Assembly: GCA_028715395.1 (NCBI GenBank)
Contig: JAQURY010000002.1
Coordinates: forward strand, 11,977-51,686
Direction of reading: 5' to 3'
Length of the DNA stretch: 39,710 bases
Source: Minisyncoccota bacterium
Lineage (GTDB): Bacteria; Patescibacteriota; Minisyncoccia; UBA6257; 02-FULL-45-10c
Made by a program: the position numbers and the translations under genes. Under the pieces are notes generated by a model. It searched no databases and was not told the origin of the DNA. It saw nothing but the letters and a program-made list of their open reading frames with translations. This document shows, one piece after another, positions 8,980 to 18,623 of the stretch. How positions within the stretch are numbered: the stretch's first letter is position 1; every line of letters starts with the position of its first letter.

Positions 8980-10076
8980 GCTTTGTATATTTCTTCCGTC
9001 TTGGAAATCATCTTTGAGATGAGGAATTTTTCTTGGACGGTTTTAGCGGCCGAAGTTTTAAATTTGACGGCAAGTGTTTGATTATTCCGGACTTTAGAAA
9101 TCGCGTCGGCAAGAGCTTGAGGATTTTTTTGTGGAACAACGAACCCGTTTTCGTTGTTTTTTATAATTTCGGGCATTCCGCCCGCTTTCGTAACTATGGC
9201 GGGCAATTCCGCGGTCATGGCTTCCAGAAGCGTATAAGGAAGGCCCTCTTTTATTGAAGAAAGAGTAAAAACATCAAATGCCGTCAGGTATTTAAAATCT
9301 TCTCCTTCGGGTTCAATAAGAAATAAGTTATTAAGTTTTAAGTTATAAGTTATAAGTTTTAATTTTTCCGATTCGGGCCCGCTTCCGATTATAAAAAACG
9401 GAGTACTTGGCAATAAGGCTGCGGCGCGTATTAATGTTTCATAATTTTTTTCTTTAGTAAGACGGCCGATAGAGCCAATCCAACGCTTATTTGATAATTC
9501 AGGACTGAAAGCCGGAAGCTTTTTGATTATTTTATTACGAGCTTCATTTTTATCCAGAAAATTGATATCCGGATTTACACCGTTATAAATCGTCACGATT
9601 TTTTCTTGCGGGGCGATTTTATATCTTATCGCCAGTTGGCGGTCGTATTCGGAAACGCAGATTATTTCGTCTTGGAACAAAGCCGCGATTTTATGGAGTA
9701 AAATGTAAAATTGGCGGACGGGCGCGGCTATCGCGTTATCCGGATTAAAAACCCAGCCGTGAGCGGTGAAAATTATTTTTCCCTTTCCGTATATTTTTGC
9801 AGAGATAGTTCCGAGTACGCCGGCCTTGGAACTGTTCAAGTGAATTATGTCGGGATTTTCTTTTTTAAATAATTTCACCATTTCAAAAATAGCCATCCAA
9901 TCGTTAAAAAACAAAAACCAGGGGCTGGTTTTGTTCGAAAGCCATTTAAGGTCTTTTCCTCCGTAAATAATCCTGGATTTAAATTCATTTTTATCCAGAT
10001 TTTCGGACAAATCCCTCACGTATTTTTGCGCTCCGCCGGTATCGGATTTTGTTATAATATAGAGGACTTTTTTCAT
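8976..10076 (-). CDS. GT4-family glycosyltransferase
   Basis: N-terminal TKSDTGGAQKYVRDLSENL; GRLTKEKNYETLIRAA; GSGPE; SSIKEGLPYTLLEAMTAELPAIVTKAGGMPEII. Confidence 0.85.
   Translation of the reverse strand: MKKVLYIITKSDTGGAQKYVRDLSENLDKNEFKSRIIYGGKDLKWLSNKTSPWFLFFNDWMAIFEMVKLFKKENPDIIHLNSSKAGVLGTISAKIYGKGKIIFTAHGWVFNPDNAIAAPVRQFYILLHKIAALFQDEIICVSEYDRQLAIRYKIAPQEKIVTIYNGVNPDINFLDKNEARNKIIKKLPAFSPELSNKRWIGSIGRLTKEKNYETLIRAAALLPSTPFFIIGSGPESEKLKLITYNLKLNNLFLIEPEGEDFKYLTAFDVFTLSSIKEGLPYTLLEAMTAELPAIVTKAGGMPEIIKNNENGFVVPQKNPQALADAISKVRNNQTLAVKFKTSAAKTVQEKFLISKMISKTEEIYKA
9322..9357 (-). repeat. Heptanucleotide tandem repeat (ACTTATA-like on coding strand) inside GT4 CDS
   Basis: + strand aataagt t attaagt tttaagt tataagt tataagt; reverse complement gives ACTTATA-ACTTATA-ACTTAAA-ACTTAAT; encodes KLITYNLKLNN. 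Confidence 0.85.
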
Positions 10077-10117
10077 TTATATATAGTTATATATTAATAA
10101 CACTTTTAACTAGACAG

Positions 10118-11299
10118 ATGTTACAAGAAAAACCAAGAATTGCCGCGTTTTCCCTGGCCTTCAGTCCTTTTGAGGGCGGAGCCGAAGTGGCGGCAAGAGA
10201 AATAATAAAACAGCTGCCGGGCTATAGTTTTTCCATTTTCACTTATAAGTTCGATGAGGCCTGGCCGGAAAAAGAATCGGAGGCCAATTATGAAATAATC
10301 AGGGTGGGAAGGGGCAAGCGGGAAAACGGCAAATACGGCCGGATTTTAGACAAAATAGCTTATGTCCATAAAGCGTGGCAAGAAGCGGAAAAGTCCCATA
10401 AGAAAGGCAATTTTAAGGCAATTTGGGCGATAATGGCGTCTTATGGCGGCATAGCGGCTTTATTTTTCAAGCTGAGGCATCCGGAAATTCCGATGCTTTT
10501 GACCGTTCAGGAGGGCGACAGCGAGCGCCATTTGATTTTCGGAAAATTCGGACTAGTGGGATTTTTCGGAAAGTGGATAATTAAAAAAGCGGATTTCATA
10601 CAAGCTATAAGCAATTATCTGAAAAATTTCGCGGCAAAAAGGGGAGCGAGATGTCCGATTAAGGTAATTCCCAACGGAGTAAACATGGAGCTTTTCGGAA
10701 AAAAATATTCCGACGAAGAATTGAATTCTCTCCGGAAAAATACGGAAATCACGGATGAATATGTGATTGTTACGACTTCCAGGCTGGTTTATAAAAACGG
10801 GGCAGATATTCTTATCGGAGCTGTCGGGATTTTAAAGAAAAGAATTCCCAATTTAAAATGTCTGATTATCGGAGATGGTCCGGAACGTCATAAGTTAGAA
10901 GTTCAAAGCGAGAAGCTGGGAATTAAAAAAAATGTTTTGTTTTTGGGGCAGATGAAACAGGAGGACACGGTGGCCTATCTGAAAATTGCGGATGTTTTTG
11001 TCAGGGCTTCTCGGTCGGAAGGGCTGGGTAATTCTTTTTTGGAAGCAATGGCGGCGGGCATTCCGGTTATTGGCACGCCGGTTGGCGGAATAACGGATTT
11101 TTTGTCGGACGGGAAAACCGGCTTGGTTACGGAACCGGAAAATCATGAAATGCTGGCGGACAAAATATTGGAATTGGTGCGCGACAAGCATATAAGGAAA
11201 CAGATTGTCGCCAACGGGCAGGATTTAATCAGGAGAAATTACACATGGGACTCAATAGGAGAAAAGTTCAGAGAAATTTTCAGTAAACTTATAAAATGA
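10118..11299 (+). CDS. GT4-family glycosyltransferase
   Basis: FSPFEGGAEVAAREI; NGVNMELF; TTSRLVYKNGADILIGA; GDGPERHKLE; SRSEGLGNSFLEAMAAGIPVIGTPVGGITDFL. Confidence 0.9.
   Translation: MLQEKPRIAAFSLAFSPFEGGAEVAAREIIKQLPGYSFSIFTYKFDEAWPEKESEANYEIIRVGRGKRENGKYGRILDKIAYVHKAWQEAEKSHKKGNFKAIWAIMASYGGIAALFFKLRHPEIPMLLTVQEGDSERHLIFGKFGLVGFFGKWIIKKADFIQAISNYLKNFAAKRGARCPIKVIPNGVNMELFGKKYSDEELNSLRKNTEITDEYVIVTTSRLVYKNGADILIGAVGILKKRIPNLKCLIIGDGPERHKLEVQSEKLGIKKNVLFLGQMKQEDTVAYLKIADVFVRASRSEGLGNSFLEAMAAGIPVIGTPVGGITDFLSDGKTGLVTEPENHEMLADKILELVRDKHIRKQIVANGQDLIRRNYTWDSIGEKFREIFSKLIK
10892..10919 (+). repeat. Degenerate heptanucleotide tract in opposite orientation (AAGTTAG-AAGTTCA-AAGCGAG-AAGCTGG)
   Basis: Four consecutive 7-nt units starting AAG, directly after the GDGPE codons. 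Confidence 0.55.
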
Positions 11300-12420
11300 G
11301 AATTTTAATAACAACCGGGATTTTTCCGCCGGATATCGGCGGACCGGCAACGCAAATAGAACATTTGGCTTCGGGATTGGCCGGAGCGGGATTTGGCGTA
11401 TCGGTTTTGACTTACGGAAGTCCCGAAAATAAAAAAAGAAATTATGAATTAACCGGCGTTTCAAGAAAATTAGGACCGCTGAAACAGGTTTTTTACGGAA
11501 TTAAAACTTTTATGCTGGCGCAGAAAACCGACGCGATTTATACGACCGATCTTTATTCGCCGGGTTATTTTTCGATGCTGGCCGCAAAATTTTGGAAAAA
11601 GAAATTTGTCGTAAGATTTGCGGGTGATTCGGCCTGGGAAACGGCGTTAAACAAGGGATTGACGCAGGACGGCATCCTGGAATTTCAGGATAAAAAATAC
11701 AATTCTTTTATTGAAAAGCTGAAAGGCCGCCGCGCCCGGATTTTAAAATCAGCCGATACTGTGGTGGCGGTAAGCAATTTTATGAAGGATTTGGCGGTAA
11801 AAATAGGCGTTGATTCGCGCAGAGTCAGCGTTATTTACAATGCTGTTGATTTCCGGGATAACTTGCCGAAACATGAAAATTCAAACGCGCCGACGCTGGT
11901 TTTTGTAGGCAGGCTGGTTCCGTGGAAGGGAGTGGAAATGTTAATTAACGCCGTTTCAAAATTGAAAAATAAATATCCGGATATTATGCTGGAAATTTTG
12001 GGAGATGGTCCGGAAATGAAAAACTTGCAACTTATAACCGATAACTTAAAACTAAAAAACAACATTAATTTCAGGGGGCGGATTAATTCGCGCGAAACAA
12101 TGGAAATTTTGGCAAAAGCGGCTGTTTTTGTTTTGAATACAAATTATGAAGGATTGCCGCATACGGTTTTGGAGGCGATGAGCATAGGCGTTCCTGTGAT
12201 TACCACGCCGGTTGGCGGCAACGTTGAAGTGGTGCAAAATGGAATAAACGGCCTTTTGGCGCGATATAACGATGAGGGCGCCTGGATAAAGGCGATTTCC
12301 GAACTTCTGAATGACGCGAATCTGCGAAAAAAATTAGCCGAAAATGCCAAAAAAATGCTGGAGAAATTCAAATGGGAAGAATTGATGGCGAAAACAGTAG
12401 AGGTTTTTAAAAAATTATGA
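11296..12420 (+). CDS. GT4-family glycosyltransferase
   Basis: TGIFPPDIGGPATQIEHLASGLAGAGFGVSVLT; YNAVDF; GRLVPWKGVEMLINAV; GDGPE; NYEGLPHTVLEAMSIGVPVITTPVGGNVEVV; 4-nt ATGA overlap with upstream gene. Confidence 0.9.
   Translation: MRILITTGIFPPDIGGPATQIEHLASGLAGAGFGVSVLTYGSPENKKRNYELTGVSRKLGPLKQVFYGIKTFMLAQKTDAIYTTDLYSPGYFSMLAAKFWKKKFVVRFAGDSAWETALNKGLTQDGILEFQDKKYNSFIEKLKGRRARILKSADTVVAVSNFMKDLAVKIGVDSRRVSVIYNAVDFRDNLPKHENSNAPTLVFVGRLVPWKGVEMLINAVSKLKNKYPDIMLEILGDGPEMKNLQLITDNLKLKNNINFRGRINSRETMEILAKAAVFVLNTNYEGLPHTVLEAMSIGVPVITTPVGGNVEVVQNGINGLLARYNDEGAWIKAISELLNDANLRKKLAENAKKMLEKFKWEELMAKTVEVFKKL
12023..12057 (+). repeat. Heptanucleotide tandem repeat inside GT4 CDS
   Basis: ACTTGCA-ACTTATA-ACCGATA-ACTTAAA-ACTAAAA; encodes NLQLITDNLKLKN after GDGPEMK. 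Confidence 0.85.
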
Positions 12421-13874
12421 GAAAGATAATTTTAATAAATCCTGCTTTTAATACGGTTAAATCGAAATATGACACCAGTTTGTCGGTGGGGCTTTTGTGC
12501 ATTGCTTCATATCTTCACAAAAGGCAGGCGCCGGTGAAAATTATCGATTGCGCCAGGCAGGAAAATTGGGAATCGGAGCTGGAAAAAGAATTGCCGGACG
12601 CGGGCTATGCGGGACTTTCGGTTATGACCTCGCAAATTCCTTCGGCCATGCAGATTGCGGAAAAAATCAGAAAATCAAATCCGAAAATAAAATTAATCTG
12701 GGGAGGAGCGCATGTGACATTTTTCCCAAAAGAAACTTTGGAAAACAAGCTGGTTGATTTTATCGTTTTGAACGAAGGAGAAGAAACTTTGATGGAATAC
12801 ATGAAAGAGGAGGAAGGCGCAAGGCAATTTTCAAAAGTAAACGGGCTGGGCTATAAGGAAAACGGAAAAATATTTATAAATCCTCAGCGGGCGCTTTTGC
12901 CGATGAGCGAGATACCTTTGCCGAATTGGGATCTGATGCCTTTGGAAATTTTGAAGCGCCTGGAACTTGTGCCGACGCACACTTCGCGCGGCTGCCCGCA
13001 CCGCTGTTCTTTTTGCATCAATGCCATTACCAAAAATCGCTGGAGAATGAGAGACGCGAAAGAGGTTTTGAAAGACATTGAAATTATCAGGTCCAAGCCG
13101 TATTTCAAAGGGAAGAAAATCCGTTTTTGGGACGAGAATTTTTTTGTGGATTTGGACAGAGCTAGGGAAATAGCCGAACTGATGGTTTCGCAAAATATGG
13201 TGATTCCCTGGGAAACCACCATCAGAGCGGATTATTTTTCGCGTCCGGAACTGACAGAAGAGTTTATTTCCAAGCTGAGGAAATCGGGATGCTATCTGCT
13301 TTCTTTCGGAGCGGAATCGGGTTCGGTTAAAATACTGAAAAAAATAGACAAGGACATCACCAAGGAAGAAATTTTGAATTCCGCGAAAAGATGTTTAGGA
13401 CAGGAAATAATTCCCCAGTATTCGTTTATGGTGGGACTGCCGGGCGAGCAGAGGGAAGACATGGACCAGACAATGAATTTAATCGATGGCTTGCTGAAAT
13501 TGAGCGGTAAGGTTCAGATTTTGGGGCCGCAGGCGTTCAGGCCTTATCCGGGTTCGCCGCTATATCAGGAGTGCCTTGACGCGGGCTGGAAAGCGCCGCA
13601 AGGAATGGAAGAATGGGCCAATGCCATTAAAAATGAAATGAGCTTTTTAACGCCATACCAATTTCCGTGGGTTAAGGATCCGGATCTGGTAAGTTCTCTT
13701 GAGGCGTATGCCAGATTTGGAGCGCAAAGCCTGAAGAGCGCGCTCGGCTCAACCGTCACTTCAAATAAGTTTCTGAAATTTTTATTCGCTTTGATATGCA
13801 AATTGAGGTGGAAATTGAGATTTTTCAAATGGCCGATAGAATATAAATTGGCGAAAAAATACGTAGCGGGATAA
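12417..13874 (+). CDS. B12-binding-type radical SAM protein
   Basis: N-terminal Rossmann-like domain (SVGLLCIASYLHKR...IKLIWGGAHVTFFPKETL), then TSRGCPHRCSFCINAI (CxxxCxxC). Confidence 0.85.
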   Translation: MRKIILINPAFNTVKSKYDTSLSVGLLCIASYLHKRQAPVKIIDCARQENWESELEKELPDAGYAGLSVMTSQIPSAMQIAEKIRKSNPKIKLIWGGAHVTFFPKETLENKLVDFIVLNEGEETLMEYMKEEEGARQFSKVNGLGYKENGKIFINPQRALLPMSEIPLPNWDLMPLEILKRLELVPTHTSRGCPHRCSFCINAITKNRWRMRDAKEVLKDIEIIRSKPYFKGKKIRFWDENFFVDLDRAREIAELMVSQNMVIPWETTIRADYFSRPELTEEFISKLRKSGCYLLSFGAESGSVKILKKIDKDITKEEILNSAKRCLGQEIIPQYSFMVGLPGEQREDMDQTMNLIDGLLKLSGKVQILGPQAFRPYPGSPLYQECLDAGWKAPQGMEEWANAIKNEMSFLTPYQFPWVKDPDLVSSLEAYARFGAQSLKSALGSTVTSNKFLKFLFALICKLRWKLRFFKWPIEYKLAKKYVAG

Positions 13875-13878
13875 ATTT

Positions 13879-15036
13879 ATGCTTAAAGTTTTAATGCTGT
13901 CCAGCGACAGAAACATATTCAAAGAAAATTCTCCGGCACGGAAAAGAATGGCCGAATACGGGAAGATTTTTGAAGAATTGCACATAGTGGTTTTAAACAA
14001 GCGGAAAGTCGGAAGTCCCGGAGAAAAGCATCAAAGTTTGGGAAATGTTTTTTTGCATCCTACCAATTCTCCAGGCAGGTGGTTCTTTGTTTTTGACGCA
14101 ATCGTGACGGGAGCGGGAATAATCAGGGGCTGGAAACTGGGAGTGGACGAATGCGCGATCACATCCCAGGATCCTTTTGAAATGGGACTGGCAGGATATC
14201 TCCTGAAAAGAAAATTCAATCTGCCGCTGCAGCTTCAAGTCCACACGGATTTTTTAAGCCCGTTTTTCAGGCGGGAATCGTTTTTAAATAAGATCCGGGT
14301 ATTGCTGGCGAAATTTTTGTTGCCGCGGGCGGACGGAATCAGGGTTGTTTCGGAAAGGATTAAAAAATCTTTGGAAGCGTTAGACGCTGAAAATAAGATG
14401 CCGGAAATCACAGTTTTGCCGATTTTCGTGGATATCGAAAAAATCAGGGCGGAAGAAAAAAGCGTGAATCTTCATGAAAAATATCACGGACACGATTTTA
14501 TTATTTTGATGGCATCGCGCCTGACGCGGGAGAAAAATGTCGGAGCGGCGATTGAAGCTTTTGATAAAATCAGGCATGGAGCGTTCAGCGTGAGTAAGCC
14601 ATTGCTGCTTATAGTGGGCGAAGGGCCGGAAATGAAAAACTTGCAACTCATAACTCATAACTTACAACTTGAAAGAGATGTGGTGTTTGAACCGTGGACG
14701 GAGGATTTGATCCCGTATTATAAATCGGCAGATTTGTTTTTAATGACTTCCAATTACGAAGGATATGGCCTGGCCGCGGTTGAAGCGCTGGCCGCCGATT
14801 TACCGGTTATCATGACGGACGTGGGGGTTGCCGGAGAAGTAATAATAGACGGCTCAAGCGGAATGGTGGCTTCATCTGACAATCTTGGAGATAAAATAGT
14901 TGAATTTTTAAGAGACAGGAGAGTAGCGGAAAAATTCAGGCAAAATAGCCGGAAATTATTCGGAAAATTTCCGACAATGGAAAAATATCTGCGTTTGTAT
15001 AGGGAATCTCTTGAAAAATTGTTATTATTAAAATAA
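13879..15036 (+). CDS. GT4-family glycosyltransferase
   Basis: ASRLTREKNVGAAIEAF; GEGPE; TSNYEGYGLAAVEALAADLPVIMTDVGVAGEVI. Confidence 0.85.
   Translation: MLKVLMLSSDRNIFKENSPARKRMAEYGKIFEELHIVVLNKRKVGSPGEKHQSLGNVFLHPTNSPGRWFFVFDAIVTGAGIIRGWKLGVDECAITSQDPFEMGLAGYLLKRKFNLPLQLQVHTDFLSPFFRRESFLNKIRVLLAKFLLPRADGIRVVSERIKKSLEALDAENKMPEITVLPIFVDIEKIRAEEKSVNLHEKYHGHDFIILMASRLTREKNVGAAIEAFDKIRHGAFSVSKPLLLIVGEGPEMKNLQLITHNLQLERDVVFEPWTEDLIPYYKSADLFLMTSNYEGYGLAAVEALAADLPVIMTDVGVAGEVIIDGSSGMVASSDNLGDKIVEFLRDRRVAEKFRQNSRKLFGKFPTMEKYLRLYRESLEKLLLLK
14639..14673 (+). repeat. Heptanucleotide tandem repeat inside GT4 CDS
   Basis: ACTTGCA-ACTCATA-ACTCATA-ACTTACA-ACTTGAA; encodes NLQLITHNLQLE after GEGPEMK. 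Confidence 0.85.
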
Positions 15037-16706
15037 TGAGTACCGCAAAATTAAAGGATTTCATTTCAAAACCGCTGGGAATTCTGACGATTATTCTCAT
15101 GTTCGCTTTTTTGGTAAGAATAGCGGGAATAAATTACGGATTGCCTTTGTGGGTTTACGACGATGAGCCGCCTTTTACGCTCTCGGCCCTGAAAATGATA
15201 CAGCTAAAATCGCTGATTCCGGCTTTACACATGGAAGATTTCGCGGGGATTTTATATTATCCGCCGTATCTTTCTTATTTATATATGCCGTTTTTTTCGG
15301 TTTTGGTTGGCTTAAAATATCTGTCTTTCGGCGGGGACATGGGCCAGTTTGCGGATTATCTGGGCGGAGATTTGTCGGGATTTTTTTTGATAGCCAGATT
15401 TTTGAATGTTTTAATCGGAGTGGCGTCAGTTTGGCTTATTTATAGAATAGCCAAGAGCATTTTTAACAGCGAGAGGGCCGGATTAATCGCTTCGTTTTTG
15501 ACGGCAACCAGCCTATATCAGATTTTAATGTCTTCCAATGGCCGGCATTGGCTGGCAGTTTCCTTTTTTATTCTTTTGGGATTATTTTTTTTGACGAACC
15601 GCAATTTTTCTTTCAAAAAACGGTATGGCTTGGCGATTTTAACGATGGGCGCAGGCTTGGGAGTCAGTCCGATAATCGGCTTGCTGGGGCCGATGATAAT
15701 TTACTGGTATTTGTTCTATGACCGGAAGCCTCTGAAGGATTTCTTTGGGGAAAAATATTTTTATTTTATAATTGTCGCGTTTCTTATTCTGGCGGCGTTG
15801 CCGGCGATTTTATATCCGGCAGCTTTCGGATTTCGCGGAGATCTGACCGCCAAGAGCGCAAAAACAATTTTGGGGGCGGCGGAAAGTCCGTTTTTGTTTG
15901 CCGAACCGGTGGCGCTGTCGGAGCCGATTTTGACTTTGTTCGCGGTCGGAGGATTGGTTTATTTATTGTTTAAGAGGCGCAGTATTTTCTGGCCATTCCT
16001 TCTTTTTATTTACACCTACAGCATTTCTTTTTACATGTTTTTCCGTTATGAACACAGGTTTGCGATATTATTTGTTCCTATCTTCGCCATTTTGGCAGCC
16101 GGGATTTTGGACATAATTTTATCTGCGCTCAAAAACAAGGTTTTGAAAGCGGTTTTGCTTCTGATTCTGGTGGCTCCGCTGGTTTTTTCCGTGCGGCTCG
16201 GATACCTGATGTTCCGCGACGATTCGAGAATTTTGGCGATAAACTGGGCAAGAGAGAATATTCCGGCTGGCGCGAAAGTGATAACTTACGCCAGGGCGGG
16301 CAGAATTCCTTCGGACAAAGAATCAATCGGAGAACAAAGGCTGCTTGACCCGTCTTCTTTGCGGAAAGTTGATATTGCCGAAGAAAAATTCGGAACGGCG
16401 GACGGAATATCTTTTCACGCGCTTAATTTGTATCTGGTAAACAATCCCGAATTTTTCAATAATCTGGAAAAATATGTCTCCAAAAACAAATATCAATATC
16501 TTATCGCAACTAAAGAGGATTTAAGAAAGCGCCCGGAAATTTTCAGCCATTTCCAGAACTTAATGGATAAATCGGAATTGGTAAAATATTTTGAGGGCTC
16601 TAAAATCGAATATTCTCCTTCAATGAGTCAGATCTGGGGAAGCCCGCTTTATTTGTTCGGAATAAAAGAACTGGGTCCGGCGACTGGAATTTATAAATTA
16701 AAATAA
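15036..16706 (+). CDS. GT-C (ArnT/PMT-like) membrane glycosyltransferase
   Basis: N-terminal TM then INYGLPLWVYDDEPPFTLSALKMIQ; multiple TM segments; TAATG junction with upstream gene. Confidence 0.7.
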   Translation: MSTAKLKDFISKPLGILTIILMFAFLVRIAGINYGLPLWVYDDEPPFTLSALKMIQLKSLIPALHMEDFAGILYYPPYLSYLYMPFFSVLVGLKYLSFGGDMGQFADYLGGDLSGFFLIARFLNVLIGVASVWLIYRIAKSIFNSERAGLIASFLTATSLYQILMSSNGRHWLAVSFFILLGLFFLTNRNFSFKKRYGLAILTMGAGLGVSPIIGLLGPMIIYWYLFYDRKPLKDFFGEKYFYFIIVAFLILAALPAILYPAAFGFRGDLTAKSAKTILGAAESPFLFAEPVALSEPILTLFAVGGLVYLLFKRRSIFWPFLLFIYTYSISFYMFFRYEHRFAILFVPIFAILAAGILDIILSALKNKVLKAVLLLILVAPLVFSVRLGYLMFRDDSRILAINWARENIPAGAKVITYARAGRIPSDKESIGEQRLLDPSSLRKVDIAEEKFGTADGISFHALNLYLVNNPEFFNNLEKYVSKNKYQYLIATKEDLRKRPEIFSHFQNLMDKSELVKYFEGSKIEYSPSMSQIWGSPLYLFGIKELGPATGIYKLK

Positions 16707-16710
16707 AAAT

Positions 16711-17472
16711 ATGAAAATTACGGTAATAGTCCCGACTTACAATGAAAAAAGCAAAATCGGATTGGTTATAGACGCCCTGGAAAAAGAATTCCGTTCGGTT
16801 AATAACCATCAAGCGGGGATTTTGGTTGTGGACGGGAATTCCAGCGACGGGACGCTTGATATAGTCAGGGAAAAATCCAAAGAATATTCCAATGTGGAAT
16901 TATTGATTGAGAAAGAAAAAAGAGGCCTCGGAATGGCTTACATAGAAGGAATGAATTATGCGATGAATGTTTTGAAAACAGACGCCTTCATAGAGTTTGA
17001 CGGAGATTTCCAGCATGACCCTGCGGATGTTCCGCGGCTCATCAGAGAATTGGATAACGGATACGATTACGTAATCGGCTCGAGATATGTTCCGGGAGGA
17101 AAAATTCCTTCGGCATGGGGACTGCACAGGAAAATACTCAGCAGATTCGGAAGCTTATTCGTCAAAATTCTTTTAGGCCTTAAAACAAACGACAACACTT
17201 CGGGCCTCAAATTATCCCGCGTAAAAAATTTCGCGGAAAAGCTGCCGCTGGACGGGAATAAAATTTTATCCAAAAGATATGCCTATAAAGTCCATCTTTT
17301 GTATGAGATGGCCGCGCTGGGCGCCAAAATAAAGGAAATCCCCATTGTTTTTCTGGAAAGAGAGGGGGGCGTTTCAAAAAGTTCGGTTAAGGACGTGATT
17401 GATACTTTAAGAGTGGCTTGCGTTCTTTTTTTGAGGAAAATAAAAAGAGTTTTTGGTGGAAACGCGGCTTAG
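16711..17472 (+). CDS. GT2, polyprenol-phosphate-sugar (DPM1-like) synthase
   Basis: IVPTYNEKSKIGLVIDALEKEF; VVDGNSSDGT; FDGDFQHDPADVPRLI; VIGSRYVPGG. Confidence 0.85.
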   Translation: MKITVIVPTYNEKSKIGLVIDALEKEFRSVNNHQAGILVVDGNSSDGTLDIVREKSKEYSNVELLIEKEKRGLGMAYIEGMNYAMNVLKTDAFIEFDGDFQHDPADVPRLIRELDNGYDYVIGSRYVPGGKIPSAWGLHRKILSRFGSLFVKILLGLKTNDNTSGLKLSRVKNFAEKLPLDGNKILSKRYAYKVHLLYEMAALGAKIKEIPIVFLEREGGVSKSSVKDVIDTLRVACVLFLRKIKRVFGGNAA

Positions 17473-17504
17473 GGCGGTTCGGTTATATTGATGGGATTTG
17501 ATTT

Positions 17505-18623
17505 ATGGATACCGAAAGAAAGAGAAAAATTTTATTTGCGATAAATGACTTGGGCTATGGAGGAGGGCAATTGACTGTGGTCCACGAGGCCAATCTTTTT
17601 TTTAAAAACGGGCACGATGTTAAAGTGCTTTTGTTTTTGCCGCGCGAGAAACAGGAGTTGGCGGATTTTCTGATAATCCCCAAAGAAAATGTTTCAATCA
17701 TTCCTTTCAAGTCATTTTTTGACGCAGGATCTTTCATCAAGCTGATTAAGTTTTTGAAGGCCAATAAACCGGACGTAATTTTGAGCAATTTGTTTTTCAC
17801 CAATTTTATGACGCGGACGGCGAAATTGTTTTTCCCGCGGATTAAGGTTTTTGTCAGAGAAGGCAATGTGCCGGTGGAGAAAAGCTTATGGATGAAGATT
17901 TTCGATTTCAAGGCGTCTTTTTTGACCAAAAAAATAATCGTAAATGCCGCGGCTATCAAAGAAAGCTTCATAAAAGAATTAAAAATTCCGGCGCGTAAAA
18001 TGGAGGTGATTTACAACGGAATAGACGAGAAGTTTTTCAAAAAGAACGATTTCAGGGATAAGCGCAAAGATTTCGGTTTGAAAAAAGACGATTTTGTTTT
18101 AATTAATGTTTCCAGCATGAATTCCGTCAAAAAAGGGCATTCGTATCTTATAGAAATCGCCGAGAAGCTTGTTAAAAACAACAGCGATAAAATCAAATTG
18201 GTCATGGTGGGAGACGGCAAGCGGAAAAAAGAATTGGAAAAAATGGCTTATGACAGAGGCATAAGCGGCAATGTTCTGTTTGCGGGAGGCCAAAATGACG
18301 TTGAGAAATGGCTTGGAATGGCCGATGTTTTTGTCCTGACGTCATTATGGGAGGGAATGCCCAATGCTATGCTGGAAGCGATGGCAATGGGGCTGCCGGC
18401 CGTGGCGTTCAACGTCGGGGGGGTGGAAGAAGCGCTGGAAGACGGGGTTAACGGATTTTTAATCAAGCCAGAAGATCAGAACGGATTTATCGGAGGAGTT
18501 CTGGAAATTATGGCGAACAGGGAGCTGAGAGGCGTTATGTCCAAACGGGCGATTGAAACTGCAGAAAGATTTACCTGGTCGAATCATTTTGAACAATTGG
18601 AAAAACTTATATGTGCGGAATAA
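17505..18623 (+). CDS. GT4-family glycosyltransferase
   Basis: FAINDLGYGGGQLTVVHEANLF; YNGIDEKFF; GDGKRKKELEKMA; TSLWEGMPNAMLEAMAMGLPAVAFNVGGVEEAL. Confidence 0.88.
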   Translation: MDTERKRKILFAINDLGYGGGQLTVVHEANLFFKNGHDVKVLLFLPREKQELADFLIIPKENVSIIPFKSFFDAGSFIKLIKFLKANKPDVILSNLFFTNFMTRTAKLFFPRIKVFVREGNVPVEKSLWMKIFDFKASFLTKKIIVNAAAIKESFIKELKIPARKMEVIYNGIDEKFFKKNDFRDKRKDFGLKKDDFVLINVSSMNSVKKGHSYLIEIAEKLVKNNSDKIKLVMVGDGKRKKELEKMAYDRGISGNVLFAGGQNDVEKWLGMADVFVLTSLWEGMPNAMLEAMAMGLPAVAFNVGGVEEALEDGVNGFLIKPEDQNGFIGGVLEIMANRELRGVMSKRAIETAERFTWSNHFEQLEKLICAE

